Part shown: positions 40,930 through 53,886 of the stretch, piece by piece | Numbering within the stretch: position 1 is the first letter of the stretch | How the letters are laid out: each line of letters starts with the position of its first letter | DNA from: Ashinkailepas kermadecensis | Lineage: Eukaryota; Arthropoda; Thecostraca; Neolepadidae | Reading direction: 5' to 3' | DNA: 64,000 bases | Assembly (NCBI GenBank): GCA_034440615.1 | Contig: JAOTOM010004963.1 | Span: 456,001-520,000, forward strand | Made by a program: the position numbers and the translations under genes | The notes under the pieces: model-generated | The model's database searches: none | Told to the model about the DNA's origin: nothing | Seen by the model: the letters and a program-made list of their open reading frames with translations, nothing else

Positions 40930-42523
40930 TAAGACTATCAGACTACTTATCAGGGTAATAAGTAGAAATATGGCGACGATTATTCAGGTTTCAATAGTGC
41001 AGCGTAACAGACAAATTATTACAATAGTGCTTTTAAACGGCAGACAGCTTCAACTGCTTGACAGACGACTCTTAAGTAGGCCGTTACACATATCAGCACT
41101 CACATCTTCATACAACATCTCAGTCTCCCATCTCAAGTTCAAATATTCATAGAGGCGTCAGAGACAACAGACGATTCAGCTTACATATTGATAGATCTTC
41201 ATACGCGCTATAACTCTCATCTCGTAAGCTTACATCTTAACATTTACACAGCGACTCTCAGGCAGAGTCCTAAGACGTACCTCAAGTACCGAAGTGGTGG
41301 GCCCTGGCGGCTGGCCGACGGCGGCCAGCCGCCTTCGACGACCGCTCAGCCGCGAGTCCCAGTGGAAAGTGACGAGAGAGCCCTCGGCTCTCCACGAGCT
41401 AAACGTGACTGCCAACGCCCATGGCACCATGCCAGGACACACGTAATGGTCACGCGACTGACTGCGCTTTCCAGGGCAACAGCCCTGGACATCCGACGAC
41501 CGACAACAATGGCTCGCACCCGGTGAACTCTACTGCACCGGCGGGTCGCGCCGTCCCTCAGACCTCAGAGACATTCTCAGAGCTCTCGTTACAAACAGAG
41601 CTCGGCCGACTCGTGGGAACTACTGCTGTTCTCGGCACAATTCGGCGGCACCGCGCCGCAGCCTGGCGTCACAGCGCCGGGCCGCGTCACTTCCGACTGA
41701 CACGGCAGAGGCATCACACTGCCTCCGTTTGATCTCAGTGCCAGCTCCGGTCGCCCGACTCTCAGTGCTGCCCTCCGCACACCACAAGACAATGGTGATA
41801 TCCAGTAACATGTCATCAGACTGCTGAGCTCAGCTGCACACAGGCAGCCTGCAGATCGTGGCACCACAGCGCCCCTGGCATCTGACATTTCACAAGCAGT
41901 AACATTCATCCAGCAGTCAACAAATATTATATGTTACCATTACATTCATCAATCATACACCCATCTGTCCTCACGTACCTGTAATCACAGATTCACACTT
42001 CACATTGTTGCCACAGTGACAGAACCTGTCACGTCCAGTCATACTACTGTCATACCACTGTCATCTATGCACCTTGCATCTCTCAGTCATGTACACACAC
42101 ACCGGCCCATTGGGTTCCCAGAATAGGCTTGTTAACATACATCACCCATGACGGTCACATCACCTCAATACGGCGGTGGTGGCCTCGAGGTCACGCCGTC
42201 AGACGGCGTCGGTACCCATCCCCCGATATATGTGCACCTGACCAGAAATGGGGACGGGGAACAATAGCCGTTGGCCTCGGCGGCGGTCGGCGGCAGTGCC
42301 GACTAAGCAGCTCGGTCAACCCGTGGTATGGTATCTGCCGGAACCTGCCTCGACATTCAGTGGGGTGTACTGTAGGGGAGGGGGCTAAATTTCTGAAAAT
42401 AAAAAGGTCCCCTCAACCAGCTTCGCTACAACCTTTTCGAAGATCCCGATGTGCTTGTTAGTGCACGGTCTTCTTGTTCCTTTCAGGAGTTAGGACCCCT
42501 TCAGGAAGGGGCATTTTCGTCTT
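40930..42523. other. No gene recognised; GC-rich island 41,250-41,900
   Basis: Open frames at 41188-41526, 41421-41732 and (minus) 41589-41909 overlap one another on both strands and show no domain, so none is accepted. Composition differs sharply from the AT-rich repeats upstream. Confidence 0.45.
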
Positions 42524-44216
42524 CGATACGCCACTGCGGCTGCTCAACGAGTTTTGTTTTCAGCCGATGGCACCCTTCAGAGTAGAAAGGTCCTTCGGAG
42601 AACTTTCTTTCGGGACCTGTTCTGAATTTTCCGGTGTTCGGACCGATTCGATTGATTCCCTTTGTGATGTTTTGGGGTTGTTACATTTTTTTGTGTAAGC
42701 CCCCTGCGCGATACATTTCGGCCCCAATACGATTCCTCGGGCCACCGGTGCATTTTTTGCCAGTGCCCAACACGATTTTCCGGGTCCCGACACGTTTTTT
42801 ATGGGGGGGGGGGGGGGTCTTTGACCAAACCTTTGTGGCCGCCAAGTGACATTCTGGGTAGGAATTGATTTTTGGAAAGCCAGCTGCGAATTGTGGGACT
42901 CCGGCGAGACGTTTTGTCCCCCAGTGTGATTTTCAAGGGCAGCGAGCGACTTTTTGGGTCTAAGTGCGGTTTTTAGGACCACGTCGTCATTTGTCGGGAT
43001 TCCTATCGCGAGTTTGAGTGGCCTCGACACGTTTTTGGGGGTAAAATACGTTTCGGGAGCTTTTGGAGCGATTGTTGGGACCACAAAGTGATTTCCCATG
43101 TACATACTTTTCTCGTTGCCCCGTCTTAATTTTGTGGATGGTCCCGATGAGACTTTCTGGGTCCCGGTGGGACCCGTCGAGCCTCTAGTGTGATTTTCAG
43201 GGGACCGGGTGCGACTTATTGTACCCCCAGGCTCAGCGTGATTTTCATGGGCCCGAGCCCGACCTCTTGGGGTTCCAGTCATGAATTTCAAGAACCCGAC
43301 ACAGATTTGTTGCTCCTCAGCGTGATTTGCAGAGGCCAGGCGTGTTTGTGACCTCACCATGTTTGTTCAGGGACCCAGGTCCGAATTTCGTGAACCCCAG
43401 TGCGATTGCAGGAGCCACGGCCTGATGCTTTGGGCCATAGCGTGATTTTCAGGGACCCAGCCCATCTTCTTGAGCCCCATCGTGATTTTCAAGGACCCCG
43501 GCACTTTTTGGGGCTCCAGCATGATATTCAGGGGACCAGGTGCGAACCTTTGAGGCCCCCAACGTGATTTTCAGGGGCCCCGGTCCGATTTTTTGGGGAC
43601 CTCAGCGCGATGTTGAGGGGTCCGATTCGACCTTTTGGGCCACAGCGTTATTTTCGGTGCCCAGACGATATTTTGTTTGGCCCCAGCTTGACTTAAAGGG
43701 GCCCGACCCGGCCTTTTGAGGGCCAAGCGTGATTTTCGGGGCCTCCGGCATGACTACGAGGGCGCCGGCGCGACTTTTTGGGGCCCAGCGGTATTTTCAG
43801 GGGCCCGGTCCCACTTTTTGAACCCACAGCGTCATTTGTATTGGCCACGGAACGATTTTTAGGATCCCAATGTGATTTTCAGGAAACTTGGTGCGATTTT
43901 GGGGCATCCAGCGTCATTTCCAGGAGCTTATGCGCGACTTTTGGGGGCCCAATGTGACTTTTAGTGGCCCCCAATGTGATTTGTATGGGTCCCGATGCGA
44001 TTTTTGTGAGTCCCAACGGAATTTTTAGTGAGCATGACGTAATCTTTTTCTTCAGAACCCCGACGCGATTCTTGGGCCCAACAACCTCTCAGGGGGAGGA
44101 TGGTGGTGGAGGTGCAATGCCCCCCCCCCCCACCCACAACCTCCTTCGAATCCTTCCCAATAATTTCCATTGGAAGGGGGACAGTGCGCCCCAATGCCCC
44201 CCTCGGTACGTCACTG
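42524..44216. repeat. GGGGCC-rich interspersed repeat, copy B
   Basis: Same start (CACTGCGGCTGCTCAACG), AGAGTAGAAAGG motif and end (TCGGTACGTCACTG) as copy A at 27.7 kb, with a longer internal array of about 30-base units around GTGATTTTCAGGGGCCCGG. It contains two poly-G runs. The minus open frame 42560-43360 is a repeat artefact. Confidence 0.8.
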
Positions 44217-44439
44217 ATGAACATACATGTATCACTTCATGAAGTTGGTTGGAAGGGGGCAAATTACCTTTTTCATGGCCAAAGCTACCCCGAAATCAAA
44301 TTATATCTGTTGTATGGCAGTAGGCCCAATGGGCAAGCTTCAGTGTGATTGTGGGGGGGGGGGGGGCTTAGTATATACAAAGTTATGCTCTGCGAATGTA
44401 GCAGTTTTAAAAAACCTGAACTTCGCCCATAGCCTTGGA

Positions 44440-47400
44440 TCACGATCTAGCTGTATGGTGTTAGCAACGCATTCGCATTCGAATTCAGCATCCTATTCGT
44501 ATGCCCTCCGATTTCGCTCATATTTTCGGGATGTGATCTTTGTCGTTTCCCAAAGTAAGGCAAACAACGGTTACTCAGTGGGACAAGCAATTTGATCTCC
44601 AGAAGTCAAGAAAGGTCATTCGAGTCAAAAACGGGGAACCGCATAAAAGTCAAAGTATTTCACTGGCACGAGTTACGTGACCTTCAGTGTAACGGTTTGA
44701 CCTCAGGTCACTAAAGTTGATTTTACTCATGCACTATATCTATTTACGGGGTACCGATAAGGGCATGGTGATACATTGGATATACCTGATTATTGCAGGT
44801 AATAGTCTACAGAGCACGTACATACAGCACATCGAACAAAATGACCCGTCATTGTCACCGATTCATCCCCGTTCGGAAAAATGCAAAAAATAGAAATGAT
44901 GCCAAATTCTTGGGTACCTGATAATTTCCGCAATATTTTACTCGGCTCCAGGAATTAACACACATACATTGGCTATTGCATACATATGGATGCACCACAT
45001 TCAAGCATCTAATGTACAAAGTCTCAAAGTTTGACCTATGGTCACAAAATATAGCTTCATCAACCTTGCGCCATCTACGGGGTACCGAATAATAATTTCC
45101 TAAATACATTCATTGGATCGACATTAGCGCTGAATAATCTCCCATCGGGCGAGAAAGCAGCACATCCAAGGATGTCACCTTCAAGGTCAAAGTTTGACCT
45201 CGGGACGAGATAAACACTAACATGGAACCCTATGGAAAAATGAGGTACCGAATAACATCTTCCTGAATACATTTATCGGATGGACATTAGCGTCGAACGA
45301 TCTACCACCGAGCAAGGAAGCAGCACATTCGAGCGTGTGACCTCCAAGTTCAATGTTTGACCTCAGGTCAGGATTGATGAAATTCAGAAAATTAGTGTTC
45401 CATTGGGGTACCGTATGTTGGCAAAATTAAGCACTAAATGTAAACTATCTTAGCATTGATACATGCACACTCGATACGAGAAACGCTGCGTGACCTGACC
45501 TCCATCGGTGACACATTTCATCAGATAGCACTAGCGTCCCATTCAGCAACGCATTCAGAAATGCATTCACCAATGTTCTCCGACTCGTCTGAAAATTTGA
45601 CACAACATTCGCAGCCGTACCCATACATGCACTTCATATGTTTTTTTGCCACGACGAACCCTTTCACCTACAGAGGCCAAAGGTCAACGAGGTCAACAAG
45701 GGGTACCGCATCACTTGCCGGATAATTCACTTATCGGAATGATTCAAACGCTTGTGCGACCGCTATCAACGTGCCATGCAGCACATTAAATCACTTGGTC
45801 ACTCAAGGTCACCATTTGACCTCAGGTCAACGAATACTTTAACATTGCGTCCTTCGGGGAAATTACGGGGTACCGAATAACATCTTCCTGAATACATTTA
45901 TCGGAGGAATATTAGCGTCGAATAATATCCCACCGAGCAAGGAAGCAGCACACCCGAGTTTGTGACCCTCAATGTGTACACTTGACCTCAGGTCAGGATT
46001 AATGAACATCAGAAAATTAAGGTGGTCCACTGGGGTACAGTATGTTGGCCAAACGAAGCGCTAAATGTAGACTATCTTAACACTGATACATGCACAATCG
46101 ATACAAGAAGCAGTACACTGCGTGACCTGACCTCTATCGGTGACGCATTTCATCAGGTAGCACAAGCGTCCCATTCAGCAACGCATTCAGAAACGTATTC
46201 ACCAATATCCTCCGATTCGTCTGAAAATTTCACACAGCCTTTGCAGCCGCACCACAAAAAGATTTTCCCTACGACGAACCCTTTCACCTACCGAGGTCAA
46301 CGAGGCCAAATTCAGGTACCGCATACATTGGAAAATTAACTTACCGGAATGATTCAAACGCTTGTGCGACCGCTATGAAGGTGGCATGCAGCACACGAAA
46401 TCACCTCTTCACTCAAGGTCACCATTTGACCTCAGATCAGCAAATACTGTACCATTACGCCCTATGGGGAAGTTACGGGGTACTGAATAACATCTTCCTG
46501 AATACATTTATCGGATGGATATTAGCGTCGAATAATCCCACACTGAGCAAGGAAGCAGCACATGCGATCATTTGACCTTCAAGGTCATCATTTGACCTCA
46601 GGTCAGGATTGATGAAATTCAGAAAATTAAAGTGGTCCACTGAGTCAAACGAATGTAGGTTGGTCAAAGGAAGCAATAAATGTAGACTTAACACTGATAC
46701 ATGCACAATCGAGATAAGAAACATACACAGAGACCCTTTGACCTCTGTAGATGAAAGGGTTCATCGTAGCAAAAATCGTGTCCTGGTGCATGCACGGGTA
46801 CGGCTGCCAATGTTGTGTCAAAATTTCAGACGAACCGGAGGATATTGGTGAATACGTTTCTGAATGGGATGCTAGTGCGACCTGATGAAATGTGTCACCG
46901 ATAGGGGTCAGGTCACACAGTGTGCTGTTTCTTGCATCGATTGTGGATGTATAAGTGTTAAAATAGTCTACATGTAGTGCTTCGTTTGGCCAATATCCCC
47001 AGGGGACTACATTTTATTTTCTGAATCTCATCAATCCTGACCTGAGGCCAAACGTTGACCTTGAAGATCACATGCTGGGATTTGCTGCTTTCTTGCTCGA
47101 TTGGAGATTATTCGACGCTAATATTCATCCGATAAATGTATTCAGGAAGATATTATTCGGTACCACGTAATTTCCCCATAGCGCGTAATGTTACAATACC
47201 TGTTGACCTGAGGTCAAATGGTGATCTTGAGTCACCAGTTGAGTTGGTGTGCTGCATGCCATCTTGATAGCGGTCGCACAAGCGTTTGAATCATTCAAAT
47301 AAGTGAATTATCCGGGAAGTTATGCGGTACCCCGTGTTTGACCTCGCTGAGCATTTGGCCTCTGTAGATGAAAGGGTTCGTCGCAGGGAAAAAATCATTT

Positions 47401-48395
47401 TGTGGTGTATGTACGGGTACGGATGCGAAGGTTCTGCCACATTTTCAGACGAATGGGAGGATATTGGTGAATGCGTTTCTGAATGCGTTGCTGAGTGGGA
47501 CGCTGGTGCTGCCTGATGAAATGTGTCACCGATATAGGTGAGGTCACGCAATGTGCTGTTTCTTGTATCGATTGTGTCAGTGCTAAGATCGTCTACATGT
47601 AGTGCTTCATTTGACCAACATATGGTACCCCAGTAGACCACTTTAATTTTCTGATTTCATCAACCCTGACCTGAGGTCAAACTTTGAGCTTGAAGGTCAC
47701 ATGCTCAGATGTGCTGCTTCCTTGCTCGGTGAGAGATTTTTCGACACCAATATCTATCCGATAAATGTATTCAGGAATAATGTTATTTGGCGCCCCGTAA
47801 TTTTCTCATACGGCATAATGTTAGTGTTTATCTTGACCCGAGGTCAAACGTTGACCTCGAAGATACATGATTGGGTGTGCTGCTTTCTTGACCAATGGGA
47901 GATTATTCGGCGCCAATGTCCATCTGATGGATGTATTTAGGAAGATATTATTCGATACCCTGTAGATGGCAATAGCGCAAGGCTAAAACAATATTTTGTG
48001 AACATAGGTCGGGTACATTCAACGTGTCACCATGACTTCATCATTTCGCTACCCCGTAAATATTATAGTGCATGAGTAAAACAAACTTTGGTGACCTGAG
48101 GTCAAACTGTGACATTGAAGGTCACGTAAATCCATGTGCTGTATCCTTGATGGACAGCGTACATCTAGGCGTTGGAATCATTCGGCTAAGATAACTCCTT
48201 TGAATTATATGCGGTACCCCTTTTTGACCCAAATGACCTGTCTTGATCTCTGGAGATCAAATTGTTTGTCCTACTAAATAATTGTTTTTTGCATTATTTT
48301 GGCAAGCGACACAGATCATATCCTGAAAATATGAGTGAAATCGGAGAGTATGCGAATACGATGCTGAATACGAATGCGTTGCTAATATCATGGAC
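44440..48395. repeat. Large imperfect palindrome of AGGTCA-rich units, centre about 46.8 kb
   Basis: The left arm (44,440-46,735) contains about 620-base units in direct order: ACATGCACA at 45461, 46088 and 46699. The right arm (46,735-48,395) repeats the units inverted, for example 46,110 against 47,560, 46,470 against 47,165 and 45,870 against 47,790, all giving the same centre. One unit of the left arm is absent on the right. Each unit carries TGACCTCAGGTCA or its complement. No protein is encoded. Confidence 0.8.
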
Positions 48396-48720
48396 ATTAG
48401 TACGTGCATACAGCACATCGAACATGACCCGTCATGATCACCGATTCATGACTGCATGATTCGTGATCATTCAAAATGCCCAAAAATAGTAATTATGCCA
48501 AATTCTTCGGTGCCTGATAATTTCGGTAATACTTTACATAGCACCATGAATTAGCACACAGACACTGGCTATGGCTCATTAATGCAGCACATTCAAGCGT
48601 CTGATGTACAATCTCAGTTTGACCTATGTTCACAAAATATAGTTTTAACCTTGCGCTATTGCCATCTACGGAGTAGCGAATAAAATCTTCCGAAATACAT
48701 TCATCGGAGGGACTTATATA
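48396..48720. repeat. Direct copy of 44,810-45,110
   Basis: CATACAGCACATCGAACA, ATGACCCGTCAT, CACCGATTCAT and GCCAAATTCTT occur in the same order and orientation as at 44,820-44,915, right after the inverted arm. Confidence 0.75.
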
Positions 48721-48740
48721 GTAGGTATATACATACATAC

Positions 48741-48810
<70 letters not shown>

Positions 48811-48847
48811 GTACACACACACGCACGCACCCACCCACGCACGCACG

Positions 48848-48880
<33 letters not shown>
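48720..48880. repeat. AT and CACG/CA microsatellite
   Basis: (AT)n from 48741 to 48809, then CACACACG, CACC and (CA)n to 48879. Spurious reading frames run through it. Confidence 0.95.
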
Positions 48881-48949
48881 GACATGGATGGTTAAATAGC
48901 CAAATGAGATAGCCTATAGAGATGGTCCTGTCGTTCCGGTTTGCACGGC

Positions 48950-51010
48950 TTGCAGCGTCAAAAATCAACAACAGACAATCTCATTAAGCTAATGCACGAC
49001 ATCAAAAGTCGTCTATGCATCAAACGCACAACAATAGCTGCCTACTTAAATATCACTACCGCATTCGACCGAGTACTCAAGTCCGTACCCACACACAAAC
49101 TCCACAAGATAGGCCTACGCGGGCACATGGATCGTGTCACATCAAACACCACACCCAGGAACAGGAACAGGGCCTGGCACAGGGGAGCGTGCCCTCACTG
49201 AGTCTCTTCATCATCGTGATTAACGACATACTTGCTGATCACACCGACGCGTCACCTCAATACTCACTTTTCGGGGGCGACATAGCCATTTGGACAACAG
49301 CAAGATGCTTCCTAAAAGCTGAGAAAACGATTCAAACAGCTCTAGACCTCGTCGCAAAATGGTGCAAAACGTGGGACTTCACCCTGTCCGTAGAAAATCG
49401 GCCATGGTCACACAGTCGTCTCCGCCCCACACCCACAACACTACTTAAAATCGATGACAAGGCCAACGAACAGGTGAAAATATTCACCTTCTTAGGAGTA
49501 CATTTGGACAACAACATAGTTTCAACACACAAGCACACATACACACCACTTCCATCTCGAAGAGATGCCTGAAGCGCGTCAACTTACTTCGTGCACTTGC
49601 AGGCATGGACTAGGGCGGATACAGGAAAAACACTACTGCTATTGTACACATCAGTCATACGACCAATCATAGAATACAACAGCATTATCGTTGCCAACTT
49701 TCAGCAAACCAGAGCAAAAAGTTAGAAACCATTCAAAACAACTGCATCAGAACAGCCACAGGAGCCCTCAGCACCACACAGATAGCCAGTCTTCTAGTAG
49801 ACTCAAACACGCCTCCACTCCACTTCAAGAAGACACAACAGCTGCCGCTACCACATTAAAATCAAGTACATTTTTTTTAAATCACCCAACACAACGCTGC
49901 TTCACGCCTGACAGACACACGTTCCGATTTTGACGCAAACTTCCACCATATGGTGTTCAAATTGCCACGGCTCTCTCAAACCTTAACCTCACAGTGCCAA
50001 CTACTGTAGTTCGACCGCCCACTAGGCCATTCTGGACTCTCAGTCAACCGAAAGTCGAATACTTGCTCTCGGAAAAGAGATCGACCATCACATCGGCGGA
50101 AATTGTTGGCACCTTCCACAAATTCGCCGATGACAACAATTACAAAACACTCGCATTCACGGATGGGTCGAAACACGAGGTCGGGGTAGCCATTGACATC
50201 ATTGGATCAGGCCTTAGGCTTTCCAAGCGTCTACCGGATAACTTGTACATCTACTGCATTGAAGCACTGGCCATTCTGACCGCCATCTCCATTCTCATGA
50301 GGCATGAAGCTAGAAGCGGATTCCACTTGCTCGGATTCCAAATATGTTCTTCCGTCAATTAGCAACACCCACGACTGTCCACATCCAGTCATTGACAGAA
50401 TCCAACAAATCGTGGCTCATAACGTAAACAACAACTTTTCCTTCCTCTGGATACCGGGCCACGTAACGTAACCACGTAGCATCCCAGGTAACGAAGAAGC
50501 AGATCGGCTCGCAAAGCCTTAGCAATGGACACTTACTCCAGTATGGAATATCTGGTAGACGATTGCAACCGCATACGTCAGCATCACCAGAACACATGAA
50601 CACACCACAATTCTGCATAACACAAATTCAACCACACCCAGAACATCAAATCAGCGGTGAGCACATGGAACACAATCAATCAATCAATCTCATGGAATCA
50701 ATTTCACCGACAAAAGAAAGTCATCCTAACTAGACTTAGAACTGGTTGCACTAAACTAACGCACTCTCAACTAGAGGATGACCAATATACAGCACCTCAC
50801 TGTGACACATGGAACACCACATTAAGCATAGGCCACATCCTGCTAGACTGTAGTAGCTTTAACGCTCAAAAACAAACACAAAGGCTTTCTGCCAAAAAGA
50901 GGTCATCACCTTGGCACTTGCATCGCTTCTGGGTGATAAGCATCCAGAACTCCTTCAATTACTGTTTCAATATACGTACGCCGCAAAACTAGCAGGAGCA
51001 CTACACACCA
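48950..51010 (+). pseudogene. Degenerate LINE ORF2 with reverse transcriptase and RNase H
   Basis: The piece 48941-49201 has AAYLNITTAFDRVLKSVPTH (RT block). 49015-49572 has GSVPSLSLFIIVINDIL and then SLFGGDIAIWT, where the catalytic Ala-Asp-Asp has become Gly-Gly-Asp. 49994-50362 has LAFTDGSKHEVGVAIDIIGS and IEALAILTAISILM, an RNase H domain. FLWIPGHV, IPGNEEADRLA and RLRTGCTKLTHSQL...GHILLDC follow in other frames. RT followed by RNase H suggests the I/R1/LOA-like group. The 5' half is missing and many stops and frameshifts are present, so it is an old dead copy. Confidence 0.82.
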
Positions 51011-51149
51011 CACCAACATTCACTTCAACAAGCAATGCAGGCCCACGATGCACTAGTAGAAAACACCTAAATGGCCATCCCCGAATGGCATCCTACGTAC
51101 ATGAGCGATTTCCTTTCCAACTAGAAATAAATCGTTACCTAGCGGTGCC

Positions 51150-51320
51150 GTCGGACGTAGATGAGCCGACTTGCTTTAGAGAAAAAAAATTCACACAACG
51201 TAAAACGACTACCCAGAGGAGCCATCGGACGCAGATGAGCCGATTTGCCTAGCAACTCATAACCTAAAACGGCTGTACAGATGTACCGCGGACGTAGATG
51301 AGCCAAATTGCCAAACACTG
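51150..51320. repeat. Three-copy short repeat CGGACGTAGATGAGCC
   Basis: CGGACG(T/C)AGATGAGCC appears near 51153, 51225 and 51289, each followed by (G/A)A(C/T)TTGC or AAATTGCC. It lies at the 3' end of the dead LINE and may be its tail or a separate fragment. Confidence 0.65.
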
Positions 51321-51912
51321 TACTAACCCCACTAACAACAGTGCATGGCATGCTTAGGGTAACTCTCTACTAACAACTAACACTCGGCGGCCGGCGTGAT
51401 AGGCGGTGTGGACAATTACCTCCTTGTCCGCGCGGTAAAGATACTCAGTGCTCTCCGACAACAGTAGGCTAATGCCGGCACCTTGGCAAAATGAACTTTC
51501 TCGTTACTCCCAAAATCATCGCACCCCACACCAGCTACAACTTATCTGGCGGAGGAGAAAAGTAAAACTATAATCATTTAGACAACCAGAAGATTCCTCC
51601 ACCTTCAGCACCAAAAACATCACACACACACACTATAATGTAAAACTGCCTTAGCTTTGCTTGCAAACAGACTTGTGCTCGACTCAAATTTTTTTAGTCC
51701 ACTCACATGTGACTCATAGATCTTGAGATCTGATTCGACTTATGATTCAGAGCAGGTCAAAATTATTTGATTCGACTTAATTCAGACCCAGAGCTCACAA
51801 AGCATGATTCGACTCGCGACTCAAACAGACTGACAGAAATTTGAATCGATTCAGATCCGACTCAGTGGTATCAGACTCATGAGCCATATGATTCAGTGTG
51901 CACTGACCACAC

Positions 51913-51965
<53 letters not shown>

Positions 51966-52559
51966 TTGTATAAATATGTTGTTTTTACTGTCGCAAAGTA
52001 CTGGCAGTGTTTTAGCGTGCTAACAGTTTTAGCGTGCTATTCGAGCTGTGCGCCGGCAGTGTTTTTGAGATTATCCGTATGTCGATAGGTGAGCTTCGAA
52101 CACGCACCTTTTGTATTGTTTGTGGCCACGGCGCCGTGCAGCGATTGCCTGTTGACAATCCGGGGTCCGCTATGGTGTAGATTACGCCTTTGTCTTAAGT
52201 TGATTGTTTTCTGGAACTGAGTCACGTGCTGCTGAGCTGATGACCCTGGTTATTGTCTCCATCTTAGTTAGTTAGTTGGGCTTTATGTAGGGCGCATATA
52301 CCATGTTGATCATATAGCGCCCATTTGTCTCCATGTTGCTGGTCTCTGAAGTTGCTAGGCTGAGGTCCACCTAATCCTCGAATTTTGTCCAGTCCGCTCT
52401 TTTCAAGTTCCAAGATGTTCTGAATAGCTTAATGCAGAGGCGTCGCCATCGGGGGGCAGAGGGGGCAGTCGCCCCCTCCCCTGCCGTAAGACTGCCCCCC
52501 TCCCCTCCTGAAATTCGAGGAGGCCCCATATCCGGAAATGCACAGGAAAAAATGTGAGC
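51321..52559. other. No gene recognised; AT microsatellite
   Basis: (AT)n at 51914-51962. 51,680-51,890 has degenerate GATTCGACT/GACTCA repeats. 52,437-52,535 is G/C-rich with AGAGGCGTCGCCATC and looks like a repeat terminus. No domain-bearing open frame. Confidence 0.5.
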
Positions 52560-53577
52560 AAGGAGACCGATGAGACAGAAGATCATGCTGTCAAGGAGGC
52601 CCCAAGACTGGCAACGAGGCCCCCGGGAAATCTAATCAGGTCCCTATAAGAGACGTAGGACAGAGATTGGGAGGAGGCCCCCCAGTACGAAAAGGATGCC
52701 ACCGAGACGGGAAAAAGGCCACCCAGGTTAGACAAGAAGGCTTCCGATGGGTGGCAGGATATTCTTAATTTGGAAGAAGAGGCCCTCAAGATGGAAGAGG
52801 AGGCCCCTACAATATAAAATAAGGAATGATAGGAGATATTTCTCCGGACGCAAGAGGGAGCCTCAAGATGGGTAAGAAGGTCTCCGCAGGAATGAGAGAA
52901 GGCCACTGAGACCAGCCAGATGAGGCCCATATTTTGGAAGAGGAGAACCATAGGAGAGAAGATTTGGGACTATGACGCAAAAACACCCTGCTAAGAGGAT
53001 AATGAGGATCCAAACACAGGTGAGGAGGCCTCCAAGATGTGAGGGGAGGCTCCTAATTTGAAAAAGAAGTCACCTAGTAGAGGATAGGAGGCCCCAGAAA
53101 TCAAGAGAGTGTCAACAATTGGCACGGAGGCCCCCAGGATTGCAAAGGAGGCCCCATGATTGCAAAGGAGGCCCGAGGATTACAAAGGAAGCCCCATGAT
53201 TGCAGAGGAGGCCCCAATACGGGAATGGAGGTCCGAGAAAATGAGAGGAGGCCCTAAGATGGAAGAGAAAGCCAGTGGATATGAGATGGGGTTTCGGAGA
53301 CGCAAAAGCAGGCCCAGAAATGGGTAAGATTCCACCAAGATAAAAATAGGATGATCCAGAAACGTGGCAAGAGGCACCTAATTCGGAAGGGGACGATAGA
53401 GGAATGGGAAAGAGACCCATGATGAACGAGGAGGCCCCTAAAATAGGAGAGGAGGATCATTATAAGAGAAGATAAGAAGGATGGCTCCCAGGCGAGAAAG
53501 AAGGCCCCAAAAAGGGAAAAAAGGACCCAAAGGAAAAAACAACAAAACCGAGGAAGGAAAGGTTGTTTTTTTTTTTG
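52560..53577. repeat. GAGGCCCC degenerate array (left of hAT element)
   Basis: Roughly 25-33-base units around GGAGGCCCCxxxATxxGxxA(G)AGGAGGCCCC. The best-preserved units are at 53,120-53,220 (ATGATTGCAAAGGAGGCCCC). The same array continues on the other side of the hAT element at 59,706, so the transposon split it. Confidence 0.8.
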
Positions 53578-53886
53578 CAGTGCTTTCCGCGATAACTAAT
53601 TTTCGGACCTGCGATAACGATAAAACGATAAGAAAGGTTTGCGATAACGATAAACGATAAACGATAAAAAATTTTCACAAAATTAACAGCGATAGCGATA
53701 AAACGATAACGATAATTGTTTTTTTTAACAGCGATAACGAAACGATAAACGATAAAACGATAACGATAATTGTTTTTTAACAGCGATAACAAAAGCGATA
53801 AGAAATAAAGCTTAAATAAGTGTACTTAAAGTTTATTTGCAGTATATACTGTATCATACAAGTCAAAAAAGGACAAAAAACACATT

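Noticed and set aside
41188..41909. Open frames of about 100 codons on both strands in a GC-rich island
   Set aside because: Mutually overlapping, no domain, no splice signals that link them.
42560..43360. 266-codon minus-strand open frame
   Set aside because: Lies inside the GGGGCC degenerate array and shows only drifting short repeats.
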